NCBI GenBank assembly: GCA_900103495.1
Contig: FMWZ01000019.1
Coordinates: 1 to 64,000 of the forward strand
DNA: 64,000 nt
Direction: 5' to 3'
From: Lachnospiraceae bacterium G11
GTDB lineage: Bacteria > Bacillota > Clostridia > Lachnospirales > Lachnospiraceae
Position numbers and translations under genes: made by a program. The notes under the pieces were generated by a model, which saw only the letters and a list, made by a program, of their open reading frames with translations, made no database searches and was not told where the DNA came from. Of this stretch, positions 23,443 to 31,329 are shown in pieces (within the stretch, counting starts at the first letter, position 1; every line of letters begins with the position of its first letter).

Positions 23443-24182
23443 TACTCCTCTCCTTTCCCGAGGGAAACTGTAAATAGGGTTTCCTCCTCGTTTGATTTCA
23501 GATCTATCTTTCCTTTGTTGGCCTCAAGAATCTCGGACACGATTGAAAGTCCCATTCCATGTCCTTCTTCTTTCTTGGTGGTAAAACCTCTTTTGAAAAT
23601 CGATGCCCTAAGTTCCTCAGGTATCATGGGCCCGTTGTTTTCAACTGTGAAATAATACCTTTCCGGATCTTCGTTTATATCGATTCTGACCTTCTTTTCT
23701 TCTCTGTCACTTTCTTCCAGCGCCTTAAAGGCATTGTCTATAAGGTTTGATAAGACCTTGCATAACTCCCAGTCCTCAATTCGAAGCTTCTTCAAGTCGG
23801 ATTTCACTTCAATTACAAAAGTAAGTCCCTTTGATTCCGCCTCCGCACTCTTTGCTGCAAGAAGCGCATTGATTGCGGGCTTTGAAGTTTTGATTGCCTT
23901 ACCGGTCTTCAGGATTTCCTTGTAAATCTTCTTAAGATAGGAGTTCATTTCCTCGTACTCCCCAAGTTCCATCAGCCCGTATACAACCTGCAAGTGATTC
24001 AGGTAATCGTGCCTGTCCATCCGAAGTTTGTCATTAAGCTTCCCGAGATTCTCGATGCTCTCCTTCAAAACCTCTTCTCTGTTCCTGACCTTCATGTAGC
24101 TTCTTAATAGAAGAAGTATACATATTGCCAAGGTCACCACGGACACGGCACATAAAATAAGGATTTTTCCTGTTTCAGCCAC
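23442..24182 (-). CDS. Sensor histidine kinase (Spo0B/CitA-like, SPOB_a dimerisation)
   Basis: I start at GTG 24182 (246 aa): TGGAGG lies 6 nt upstream, while the longer reading (ATG 24272) overlaps a strong promoter and lacks an SD. One membrane segment (about 6-27), coiled coil, then MDRHDYLNHLQVV with phospho-acceptor His58 (RHDxxNHLQ type), then HATPase_c with NLIDNAFKAL (N box), VENNGPMI (G1) and EGHGMGLSIV (G2). There is almost no extracellular sensor domain, so the signal is likely membrane-borne or comes from NfeD/flotillin. Pairs with the LytTR regulator in the same operon. Confidence 0.9.
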   Translation of the reverse strand: MAETGKILILCAVSVVTLAICILLLLRSYMKVRNREEVLKESIENLGKLNDKLRMDRHDYLNHLQVVYGLMELGEYEEMNSYLKKIYKEILKTGKAIKTSKPAINALLAAKSAEAESKGLTFVIEVKSDLKKLRIEDWELCKVLSNLIDNAFKALEESDREEKKVRIDINEDPERYYFTVENNGPMIPEELRASIFKRGFTTKKEEGHGMGLSIVSEILEANKGKIDLKSNEEETLFTVSLGKGEE

Positions 24183-24243
24183 CTTTTGCCTCCATGATGT
24201 CAGCATATCACTTTTTATCTTTGGTAAAAGCGTTTCTCTCTCA

Positions 24244-24272
24244 ATTATACAAATTTGGCCCTGAAATGTCAT
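24244..24272 (-). promoter_or_regulatory. Promoter of the kinase-nfeD-floA-regulator operon
   Basis: Minus-strand ATGACA (24272-24267), a 17-nt spacer and TATAAT (24249-24244). It overlaps the longest-ORF start of the kinase gene, supporting the downstream GTG start. Confidence 0.65.
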
Positions 24273-24288
24273 TTATATTCTTTCACGC

Positions 24289-24319
24289 AAAAAGGCTGCC
24301 ACCGATATAGGTGACAGCC
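24289..24319 (-). terminator. Terminator after the sugar transporter gene
   Basis: A 10-bp stem (24294-24303 with 24310-24319, one G-U pair) followed by five T on the minus strand. It lies 18 nt past the transporter stop and just upstream of the next operon's promoter. Confidence 0.88.
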
Positions 24320-24336
24320 CAAGTATTCGTTGATTA

Positions 24337-25749
24337 TTAATCTGCATCCAAAGCCTCAAGGCCTTTGGCGTTATCAATCTTCTTAGCTTTAATGTTCTTT
24401 ACCAAAGCTGTAAATACTACGCAGCTAAAGAGTGTAAGTAATCCTGAGTAAACAGGAAGTGCTCTCCATGCACCTGTTCTTGTAAATACGAGACCCAAAA
24501 GAATAGGTGTAACAGTCTGAGCCGACATACTTGCTGTGTAATAGTATCCGGTGAACTTACCAATCTTCTTGGAGGAGCAAAGCTCAACAACCATGGGGAA
24601 TGAACAGTTATGAACAAGTGCCATTCCATATCCCTTGATAATCCACACAACGTAGAGGATTACAGGGAAGCTGAACTCTCCGTTTGCTCCGGTAACATTT
24701 CCTGTAGGTCCAACAAAGCACATGATGATAAGTCCCACGAAAGTTACAGCAAGGCCTGTGGAGATTGTCCACTTACGTCCGATCTTATCAGCAATATAAC
24801 CTGCTGTTGCGAAACCGATAACCGATGCAAGACCACCTACGATGGTCATTACCATGGTGGCACTTGATACAGAGTTCATATAGTAAATTACATAGTTACC
24901 GATATATGTTCCGATGGCGTTATCGGACATGAACCACAAAAACTCTGCTCCGAGAATTGCCAGAAGCATGGTCTTGTTGGCCTTGGACATGGGCTTGTCA
25001 TCATCCACGGGAGTCTCAACTGCCGCGAGTCTCTCACCTTCTGCAAGCTCATCCTTCATCTCTTCCTCAATCTTGTTCTCCTTGATTGTAGCAAAAAGAA
25101 CAAGTGCGGAGATTACCATAAGTACAGAAGCTATAATAAAGGGAATCTCAATGGTCCAGATATTTCTTGCTGCGTCTCCTGCATTGATGTAATCGGAGAG
25201 CTTAAGGAAAATACCAAGTACTGTAGCCATAGCACCGCCGAGGTATCCCATGATATTGATGATACCGTTTGCCTTAGCTCTTAAAGGCTTGGGTGTGATG
25301 TCAGGCATCAGAGCAACCGCAGGGTTACGATACATCATCATGAACATGAGAACGATAGCCATCATGATGATCATTCCCACTATATTATTCTGGTGGAAGA
25401 ATAAAGGAACGAAGGGAAAAGCCACAGCCGCTACGAAAGTACCTGTAAGGATATAGGGCATTCTCTTTCCGATGGGTGATTTGGTCTTATCGGATAAGTT
25501 ACCGAATATAGGTAAAAGAATCAAAGCAGCCAGGTTATCGCATGCCATGATAATACCGACTAACCACTGAACATTAAGAATCTTGCTTGCATCACCGGCT
25601 TTAAGCTCTGCAGATGACATGCCATACATTCTTCTTGCGAAAATATCTGTTAAGAATGTGGGGCACCATGAATCATACACCTGCCACAAAAGCAGAATGC
25701 CAAAGAACGCAAAACCAATAAGGAAAGTGCGCTTATAATTGAGTTTCAT
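24337..25749 (-). CDS. MFS sugar transporter (GPH/SLC45-like)
   Basis: 470 aa, about 12 membrane segments with a central cytoplasmic loop rich in Glu/Asp (about 215-260). LLPIFGNLSDKTKSPIGKRMPYI is the MFS loop 2-3 signature (DxxxSxxGKRxP), as in glycoside-pentoside-hexuronide symporters and SLC45-type carriers. Substrate unknown; given the uronate operon nearby, a hexuronide or disaccharide is possible, but they are not linked. SD GGGAGG precedes the ATG. Monocistronic, with a -10 at 25783-25788. Confidence 0.88.
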   Translation of the reverse strand: MKLNYKRTFLIGFAFFGILLLWQVYDSWCPTFLTDIFARRMYGMSSAELKAGDASKILNVQWLVGIIMACDNLAALILLPIFGNLSDKTKSPIGKRMPYILTGTFVAAVAFPFVPLFFHQNNIVGMIIMMAIVLMFMMMYRNPAVALMPDITPKPLRAKANGIINIMGYLGGAMATVLGIFLKLSDYINAGDAARNIWTIEIPFIIASVLMVISALVLFATIKENKIEEEMKDELAEGERLAAVETPVDDDKPMSKANKTMLLAILGAEFLWFMSDNAIGTYIGNYVIYYMNSVSSATMVMTIVGGLASVIGFATAGYIADKIGRKWTISTGLAVTFVGLIIMCFVGPTGNVTGANGEFSFPVILYVVWIIKGYGMALVHNCSFPMVVELCSSKKIGKFTGYYYTASMSAQTVTPILLGLVFTRTGAWRALPVYSGLLTLFSCVVFTALVKNIKAKKIDNAKGLEALDAD

Positions 25750-25782
25750 AAATGTAATCCTCCCTATGAAATATCTACATCT

Positions 25783-25788
25783 ATTATA
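25783..25788 (-). promoter_or_regulatory. -10 element of the sugar transporter gene
   Basis: Minus-strand TATAAT about 34 nt upstream of the ATG, with no good -35 match. Confidence 0.45.
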
Positions 25789-25842
25789 CTGAAATTACAT
25801 TTTGTTGGCTATGAGATTTTTCGCACAATCAGTCCACGCAAA

Positions 25843-25851
25843 TGTTATTAT
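25843..25851 (+). promoter_or_regulatory. Extended -10 promoter of the ECF sigma operon
   Basis: TGT followed by TATTAT (25846-25851). The -35 position (GCACAA, 25823-25828) is poor. If the operon is autoregulated, an ECF-type promoter would also be expected, but I could not identify one. Confidence 0.45.
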
Positions 25852-25919
25852 ACTTGTAACGAAATGCGGATTATATGGACTAATCTAGTGAAAACAAATA
25901 ACAGGAAGAGGGAGAAGGC

Positions 25920-26411
25920 TTGGATATAAAGAAAATATGTGAAGAATATTACCAGCTGGTTCTGGGCTTTCTTCTGACTCTGACAAATGGAAATAGAGAT
26001 TTGGCCGAGGATTTAACCCAGGAAGTTTTCCTTAGAGCCATCAAAAACAGTAATGCCTTCCGAGGAGATTCAAAAGTTTCCACGTGGTTATGTCAGATAG
26101 CCAAATATACCTTCTGGCAATATTTGGATAAAAAGAATAAGCATCCCATGGTTCCCATCGATGAGTTGATGAATCTTTCAACAGGTGAACTTATTGAAGA
26201 GATCTATATAAGGGATGAAATGAACGACCTGTTATATAAAAGTATTGATAAACTGGACAGTTTATCCAGAGACGTAGTGCTATATCGCTTAAAGGGCGAT
26301 CTATCCTTTAAAGACATCGGTGACATACTTGGGAAAACTGAAAACTGGGCAAGGGTGACTTTTTTCAGAGGAAAAGCCAAAATTGTAAAGGAGATGAGCC
26401 AATATGAGTAA
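25920..26411 (+). CDS. ECF RNA polymerase sigma factor
   Basis: 163 aa. Sigma2 region (about 5-75: LAEDLTQEVFLRAI, STWLCQIAKYTFWQYL) and sigma4 (about 105-160: LDSLSRDVVLYRLKGDLSFKDIGDILGKTENWARVTFFRGKAKI). The start is a TTG preceded by GGGAGAAGG, 7-8 nt upstream; no ATG is available in frame at the right place. It overlaps the following zinc-finger gene by 8 nt, the classic sigma/anti-sigma arrangement. Confidence 0.9.
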   Translation: MDIKKICEEYYQLVLGFLLTLTNGNRDLAEDLTQEVFLRAIKNSNAFRGDSKVSTWLCQIAKYTFWQYLDKKNKHPMVPIDELMNLSTGELIEEIYIRDEMNDLLYKSIDKLDSLSRDVVLYRLKGDLSFKDIGDILGKTENWARVTFFRGKAKIVKEMSQYE

Positions 26412-26694
26412 CTTTGATTGCGATTTAGCTATGGACTTACTTCCTTCATATCTTGAAAAAAAGTGCGGGGAAGAAACCGTCAGATTTATAGAAGAGCATA
26501 TTAAGAATTGCCCCAAGTGCAAAGCCTTGCTTGATGCAATGGCAGCAGATATCCCCATGGAAGCCTCTGTAGAAAAGAAGGTTTTTCACATAAACCCTGT
26601 GGGTAAGGTGATTCTTTTAGTCTTAGGCTATTTTGTATTTGTTTTGATATTACTGATAATAATAACTTACTTATTTGTACATGGAGTTCTTTAA
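26404..26694 (+). CDS. Zinc-finger anti-sigma-like membrane protein (first of a pair)
   Basis: 96 aa. zf-HC2-type N terminus: Cys6, Cys21, then His32-x3-Cys36-x2-Cys39. One membrane segment at about 65-93, and almost nothing outside. It overlaps the sigma gene by 8 nt and the next gene by one base (TAATG). By family it holds the sigma factor at the membrane. The neighbour at 26694 shares DLLPSY (11-16) and the His32-Cys36-Cys39 spacing exactly. Confidence 0.82.
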   Translation: MSNFDCDLAMDLLPSYLEKKCGEETVRFIEEHIKNCPKCKALLDAMAADIPMEASVEKKVFHINPVGKVILLVLGYFVFVLILLIIITYLFVHGVL

Positions 26695-27008
26695 TGAATA
26701 CTATACCTTGTGAAATAATTGAAGATCTTCTTCCTTCATACAAGGATAATCTTCTATCTGAATCAGTTAATGAAGCTGTTACCTATCATCTTGAGCACTG
26801 TCCAAAATGCGCTGCCAAACTTGATGCGTTGGAAAGCCGCTTAATGCAGGATGATATGGAAAGCAGTCAAAAAGAGTTTGCTTTCTTAAACAGAATAAAA
26901 AAAGCAAAGCACTATGTCATCGGAATGATAATAGGAGCTTCCATTCCAATCGGGGCACTTATTCTTTTCCTGATATATGTTCAAGTTCGATCTCATTTCA
27001 ATTTTTAA
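26694..27008 (+). CDS. Zinc-finger anti-sigma-like membrane protein (second of a pair)
   Basis: 104 aa. Cys6, DLLPSY (11-16), His32, Cys36 and Cys39 are in the same positions as in the preceding gene, so this is a tandem duplication. A linker is followed by one membrane segment (about 73-98). It could be a second inhibitor of the same sigma factor, or form heterodimers with the first. Confidence 0.78.
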   Translation: MNTIPCEIIEDLLPSYKDNLLSESVNEAVTYHLEHCPKCAAKLDALESRLMQDDMESSQKEFAFLNRIKKAKHYVIGMIIGASIPIGALILFLIYVQVRSHFNF

Positions 27009-27020
27009 AGGGGAGTAAAT

Positions 27021-27734
27021 ATGCTTCAAAAGAAGGGTGTTAAATTATCAATAGGTATTATTGCCGGGATAATAATAGGTATTATCACTGTATTGGCCAT
27101 TATCTATATCTTTCTCTTAAAATTTTTCTTTGGCGGACCCGTAAAGAAAATAGAAGACGTTAACAAGTACGAGGAAACCATCCTTAAGTACACTTCAGGT
27201 GACTCTATAAATCATGTTCATACCGGATTTATCACTTTTCCCGAGTCAATTCCTGAAAGTGCGTTTGAATCGGGAAGTGAACCGGAGTTTTATTTTGAAT
27301 ATCGTGACACATGGGATGTCCCCACGTGCGAAGTATATTTAAAGTGCCAATACGACGATACCGATTATGCTTCTGAGCTATCAAGGTTGCAATATACCTC
27401 CAAATCCTTTAAGGGGTATAAGAATACCAATTCCCTGGTATATGATGACACCGCAAGATTCTCACACCCGGTGTACATAGCTATCGATCATCATTCCTAC
27501 TCATACGAGTACGCAATGGATTTGGGTAATAATTCCATAGTCTACATTTACACATCCTGGAAGAAAGCTCTCGATGATATTAAAAAGATACCGACGGAAT
27601 ATCTTCCAAAGGACTTCGAAGACAGTATGACAGCAGATAAGGCTGCCTTCTTCGCAGAAGGAAACTACGATATATACGAAGCTCCCAATCCTTCCGGGCC
27701 ACAACATACCGGAGCAGTTGATTATACAAGGTAG
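27021..27734 (+). CDS. Membrane-anchored extracytoplasmic protein of unknown function
   Basis: 237 aa. An N-terminal membrane anchor (about 9-38) is followed by an external domain rich in Tyr, Asp and Ser (FYFEYRDTWDVPTCEVYLKC...HHSYSYEYAMDLGNNSIVYIY) with two Cys that could form a disulfide. I do not recognise the domain. It starts 12 nt after the second anti-sigma gene (SD GGGGAG) and ends the operon, so it may be the signal sensor or a sigma-regulated effector. Confidence 0.7.
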   Translation: MLQKKGVKLSIGIIAGIIIGIITVLAIIYIFLLKFFFGGPVKKIEDVNKYEETILKYTSGDSINHVHTGFITFPESIPESAFESGSEPEFYFEYRDTWDVPTCEVYLKCQYDDTDYASELSRLQYTSKSFKGYKNTNSLVYDDTARFSHPVYIAIDHHSYSYEYAMDLGNNSIVYIYTSWKKALDDIKKIPTEYLPKDFEDSMTADKAAFFAEGNYDIYEAPNPSGPQHTGAVDYTR

Positions 27735-27740
27735 ATATAA

Positions 27741-27773
27741 AAAGAGACTCATCTTACGATGAGTCTCTTTTTT
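27741..27773. terminator. Bidirectional terminator between the ECF operon and the Mrp-like operon
   Basis: 13-bp perfect stem (27741-27753 with 27758-27770) and 4-nt loop, with T-tracts on both strands. It ends the plus-strand ECF operon and the long minus-strand Mrp-like operon. Confidence 0.92.
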
Positions 27774-27781
27774 CATGATTT

Positions 27782-29836
27782 TTATCTGAACCACAGCATA
27801 TAAACGATTGTAAATACAAGTCCAAGACAGAAGAAGATGAGGCCAAAGGATAGGCTTCTGGTTACGATGACGCTCATTTCATCGGCCTTCTCATACATCA
27901 TGGCAAAGCGATGTTTGAATGAGCCTTCGTACTTTTCTTCCTCTCCTGTAATCATAGCTTTCAAGCCGTCAAACAGTGATCCAACCTTGTAGGTAAGGGC
28001 ATTACCTTCAGTAAGTTCGAAAGGAATAGGGCTTTCTTTCAATACGGACTTTCTAAGAAGAATAACTGTCCAGTCAACTAATTTATCAAATACCTTGGAG
28101 ATAATCTCCAATACTATGGTGATGAATTTAAGTAAAGGTCTGTAGAAGGAATCCTCCAAATCAAGCTTAGCGGGCCAGGGATTAATGTAGGTTCCGTCCT
28201 TCTTTCTAAGTACCGATCTTACGACTCCAAAGTAAATACATACTCCAAAGATTATTGATGTTAAACTTCCCTGCAGATTCTCCCAGGAGAAGTAGTGAAC
28301 CGTCTCTTCAAACTCAGTTAATCCCATAAAGGACTGTCCCATATCTGCAACTCTGTCGAAGAGCCAATTCGGCAAAACTCCAAGGACCACAAATATGGTG
28401 GCAGAGAAGGCAAGAAGAATTCTATTGCCCATATTCATGTAGGGCTTCATTCCGTCGTACTTTGCCTGGAGTGCTTCATCGGCGTTCTTCTCTACAAAAA
28501 CTACAACATAAAGCTTTGTCATATAAGCAAGGGTCATGCCGCCGCTTATTAAGAAAAGCCATTCAACAAGCTTGATTCCCGGATTGTATGAAGCAGGTGA
28601 AAGATTCATGTACTCAACCATTGCTTCATGAACAAGGGTCTTGCTGACATATCCTGAGAAAAGCGGAACACCTGCAATACCAAGGGCTGCGCAAAGATAT
28701 ATATACTTAAGTATCTTCTTGTTTCTTCCGAATCCTTTGATTATGTTAAAGTCCAGCTTGTGAAGGTTCATGAATACAACACCTGCCACAAGGAAAAGTA
28801 CCAGCTTAAACAGGGAGTGGTTTACCATGTAAAGCAATGTTCCTCGTACGGCAAGAGCATTCTCTTCACCAAGTAGACACTGCATTGAAACTCCGATGAG
28901 GATAAATCCAATCTGTGAAACCGAGGAGCATGCCAGAGTTCTTTTCATATCTGTTGAGAGTACCGCAAGGAAAGCTCCAAGGAACATGGTTATGGTTCCC
29001 ACTATAAGAACGAACTTGCCCCAGGTCGCATCACCGAAAAAGATCTGGCTGCTTACAACCAAAACTCCGAATACACCAACCTTGGTAAGCATTCCGGAAA
29101 GGAGTGCCGATGCAGGTGCAGGCGCAACGGGGTGGGCTTTGGGAAGCCAGATGTGAACAGGGAAAGCTCCGGCCTTGGCTGCAAAGCCCCAGAAGATACA
29201 CATGCCTGCTGCCAGAAGTTTCTTATCTCCCGCAAGACCTCCACATACACTTCGAAGTTCATTAATCTCAAGGGTTCCTGTGATGTTATTAAGCATCAAT
29301 AGACCCATCAGCATAACAAGTCCGCCGATAACGGCAACTGCCAGATAAGTCTCTGCGGCTCTTAAGGCTTCTTTGCTCTCCTGTTGAGCTACCCATACAT
29401 AACTTGTAAGGGAAGCCATCTCAAAGAAGATGAAGGTGGTTCCAAGATCTGCCGAAAGGAACACACCCATGGTTGCCCCAAGGGTCCAGAGGATAAAGAG
29501 ATAATATCTGTTTCTGTTGTGATAGATTCTGTTATATTCCACAGCGAAGGCTGTACATACAAGCCACATGAAAGAAGCAATCGTAATGTACAAAGCCCTG
29601 AAGCCATCCATCATAAGATGGAACTTAAGTCCGCAGATATCCGGAAGCCTCAGTTCAAAGGGGCTCATCTTACCAAAGAAGAAACCCGCAAAGAAATAGA
29701 AGCTTGCAAGGAACACTGCCAGGGTTGTGGCAACAGCCACCACGTTTCTTATTTCTTTGCTCTTTCGTCCGATGGCGTAAACCACAAAGGCCATTATTAT
29801 GGGAATCAGTATAAATCCTAGTAAATGGGTATTCAT
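27782..29836 (-). CDS. Antiporter-type membrane subunit (NuoL/MrpA N-terminal family)
   Basis: 684 aa from ATG 29836 (GGAGG 9 nt upstream; a GTG two codons earlier would be too close). The Proton_antipo_M core has the ion-path Glu in FIFFEMASL (TM5), Lys in WGFAAKAGAFPVHIWLPKAHPVAPAPASALLSG (TM7, in part) and Lys in GYVSKTLVHEA (TM12). The C-terminal extension (about 470-684) includes a long amphipathic stretch like the NuoL lateral helix and a final membrane segment, making it the largest antiporter subunit of the cluster. Last gene of the operon. Confidence 0.9.
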   Translation of the reverse strand: MNTHLLGFILIPIIMAFVVYAIGRKSKEIRNVVAVATTLAVFLASFYFFAGFFFGKMSPFELRLPDICGLKFHLMMDGFRALYITIASFMWLVCTAFAVEYNRIYHNRNRYYLFILWTLGATMGVFLSADLGTTFIFFEMASLTSYVWVAQQESKEALRAAETYLAVAVIGGLVMLMGLLMLNNITGTLEINELRSVCGGLAGDKKLLAAGMCIFWGFAAKAGAFPVHIWLPKAHPVAPAPASALLSGMLTKVGVFGVLVVSSQIFFGDATWGKFVLIVGTITMFLGAFLAVLSTDMKRTLACSSVSQIGFILIGVSMQCLLGEENALAVRGTLLYMVNHSLFKLVLFLVAGVVFMNLHKLDFNIIKGFGRNKKILKYIYLCAALGIAGVPLFSGYVSKTLVHEAMVEYMNLSPASYNPGIKLVEWLFLISGGMTLAYMTKLYVVVFVEKNADEALQAKYDGMKPYMNMGNRILLAFSATIFVVLGVLPNWLFDRVADMGQSFMGLTEFEETVHYFSWENLQGSLTSIIFGVCIYFGVVRSVLRKKDGTYINPWPAKLDLEDSFYRPLLKFITIVLEIISKVFDKLVDWTVILLRKSVLKESPIPFELTEGNALTYKVGSLFDGLKAMITGEEEKYEGSFKHRFAMMYEKADEMSVIVTRSLSFGLIFFCLGLVFTIVYMLWFR

Positions 29837-29838
29837 AA

Positions 29839-31314
29839 TCACATTCCTCCCATGGCAACAGACAAAAGTAAATCAGTTAATGGTTTCGAATAAACACCGA
29901 ATACGATGATGCATACGGCAAAAATGCAAAGAGGCAAAAGCATTCTTATTCCCGCTTCCTTAACTCCTGAGTTTACGGAATCGTCGAAATCCTTTCCGGG
30001 GAAGAAAGCTCTTACCGAAATGGTCATTGTGTAAACCGCTGTGAGAATTGCGGAGATAAGCAAAGCTCCGATTCCAACGTAGGCAAGAACATTCTCGCTT
30101 GCCACTGCCGCTTCCGCCAGATACCACTTACTTACAAATCCGCAAAGTCCGGGAACACCCATAAGGGCAAGTCCCGAAATTGTAAATATTCCAAAGGTCA
30201 TTGGCATATGCTTTCCAAGACCGTTTAACTCAAATACATAGGTTCTATCCGTTTTGGAAATAACCGCACCGGCGCAGAAGAAGGATGCTATCTTCATAAC
30301 CGCGTGGAAAACCATGTGGCACAGCGCGCCAAAAAGTCCCAAAGGAGTCATGATGGTTACTCCAAAAAGGATATATGAAAGGTTACCGATGGTTGAATAT
30401 GCAAGTCTTCTCTTAAAGTGAGTTTCCTTAAGAGCTCTGGCACTTCCGTAGATAATTGTAAATATGGCGATGGCCATTACCGTGTACTGAGCCCAGGTTC
30501 CTCTTAGGAAATCAGGTCCGAAGCTGTAGTAGGTTATTCTCATAATGGCGAAGGCGCCGCTTTTTACAACAGCAACTGCATGAAGAAGAGCTGTTACGGG
30601 GGTGGGGGCAACGCCGGCCTGGGGAAGCCATTTATTAAAGGGACAAATTGCTGCCTTTACACCAAAGCCAAGGAAGGCGAGAACATAGATAAGCAAAAGC
30701 ACATTTCCCCTGTCTCCGATTTTGCCGGGATCCAGTACACCGCCGTATACGAAATCAAGGCTTGTGCCGTAAACCAGTACAAATATGAATCCGATAAAAC
30801 CGAAGGCCGCTCCGCCAAGGGAATAGTAAAGGTAGGTTCTGGATGCCAGAATCGCTTCTCTTGTAAGGGTGTGCAAAACCAAAGGAACCGTAACAATTGT
30901 CAGCATCTCATAGAAAAGATACATAGTCATCAGGTTTCCGGAAAGGGAAATTCCGAGGGTTACACCGTAAGTGATGGTGTAGAACATGAAGAAGCTTCCC
31001 TCTCTCTCCTCTTTTTCCATATATTCAAAGGAGTAGAGGGTGGCAAGGGGCCAAAGAGAAGAAATGAGTCCCGCGAAAATCATTCCGAGACCGTCCATCT
31101 TAAAGGCAAAAACCAGATCTCCCGTGAACTTCAATACCTCTATGGAATCCTGGGGCTTATTTAATATAATGGCCCACATTATTATGGAAGTTATGATTAC
31201 CACGGTTTCAACAAAGATGTTTCTTGTGGTTCTTCCCTTAAAAGGAATTACTCCCGTTAATATTCCTCCCAGAATCGGGAGAAAAATTGCTATAAGTAAT
31301 ACGTAAGAATTCAT
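29839..31314 (-). CDS. Antiporter-type membrane subunit (MrpD/NuoM/N family)
   Basis: 491 aa, 14 predicted membrane segments. The TM5 Glu (YLFYEMLTI), TM7 Lys (GFGVKAAICPFNKWLPQAGVAPTPVTALLHA, in part), TM8 Lys (AVVKSGAF) and TM12 Lys (GFVSKWYLAE) are all present, so the ion channel looks intact. SD GGGAGG precedes the ATG. It is the third of four such subunits, 15 nt after the previous gene. Confidence 0.9.
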   Translation of the reverse strand: MNSYVLLIAIFLPILGGILTGVIPFKGRTTRNIFVETVVIITSIIMWAIILNKPQDSIEVLKFTGDLVFAFKMDGLGMIFAGLISSLWPLATLYSFEYMEKEEREGSFFMFYTITYGVTLGISLSGNLMTMYLFYEMLTIVTVPLVLHTLTREAILASRTYLYYSLGGAAFGFIGFIFVLVYGTSLDFVYGGVLDPGKIGDRGNVLLLIYVLAFLGFGVKAAICPFNKWLPQAGVAPTPVTALLHAVAVVKSGAFAIMRITYYSFGPDFLRGTWAQYTVMAIAIFTIIYGSARALKETHFKRRLAYSTIGNLSYILFGVTIMTPLGLFGALCHMVFHAVMKIASFFCAGAVISKTDRTYVFELNGLGKHMPMTFGIFTISGLALMGVPGLCGFVSKWYLAEAAVASENVLAYVGIGALLISAILTAVYTMTISVRAFFPGKDFDDSVNSGVKEAGIRMLLPLCIFAVCIIVFGVYSKPLTDLLLSVAMGGM

Positions 31315-31329
31315 TTATTTTCCTCCCTT

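Noticed and set aside
24183-24272. N-terminal 30-residue extension of the histidine kinase
   Set aside because: It overlaps a good promoter and lacks an SD, while GTG 24182 has GGAGG at the right distance.
30580-31164. 194-codon plus-strand frame opposite an antiporter subunit
   Set aside because: The minus-strand reading has intact membrane segments and conserved Glu/Lys; the plus frame is hydrophilic filler.
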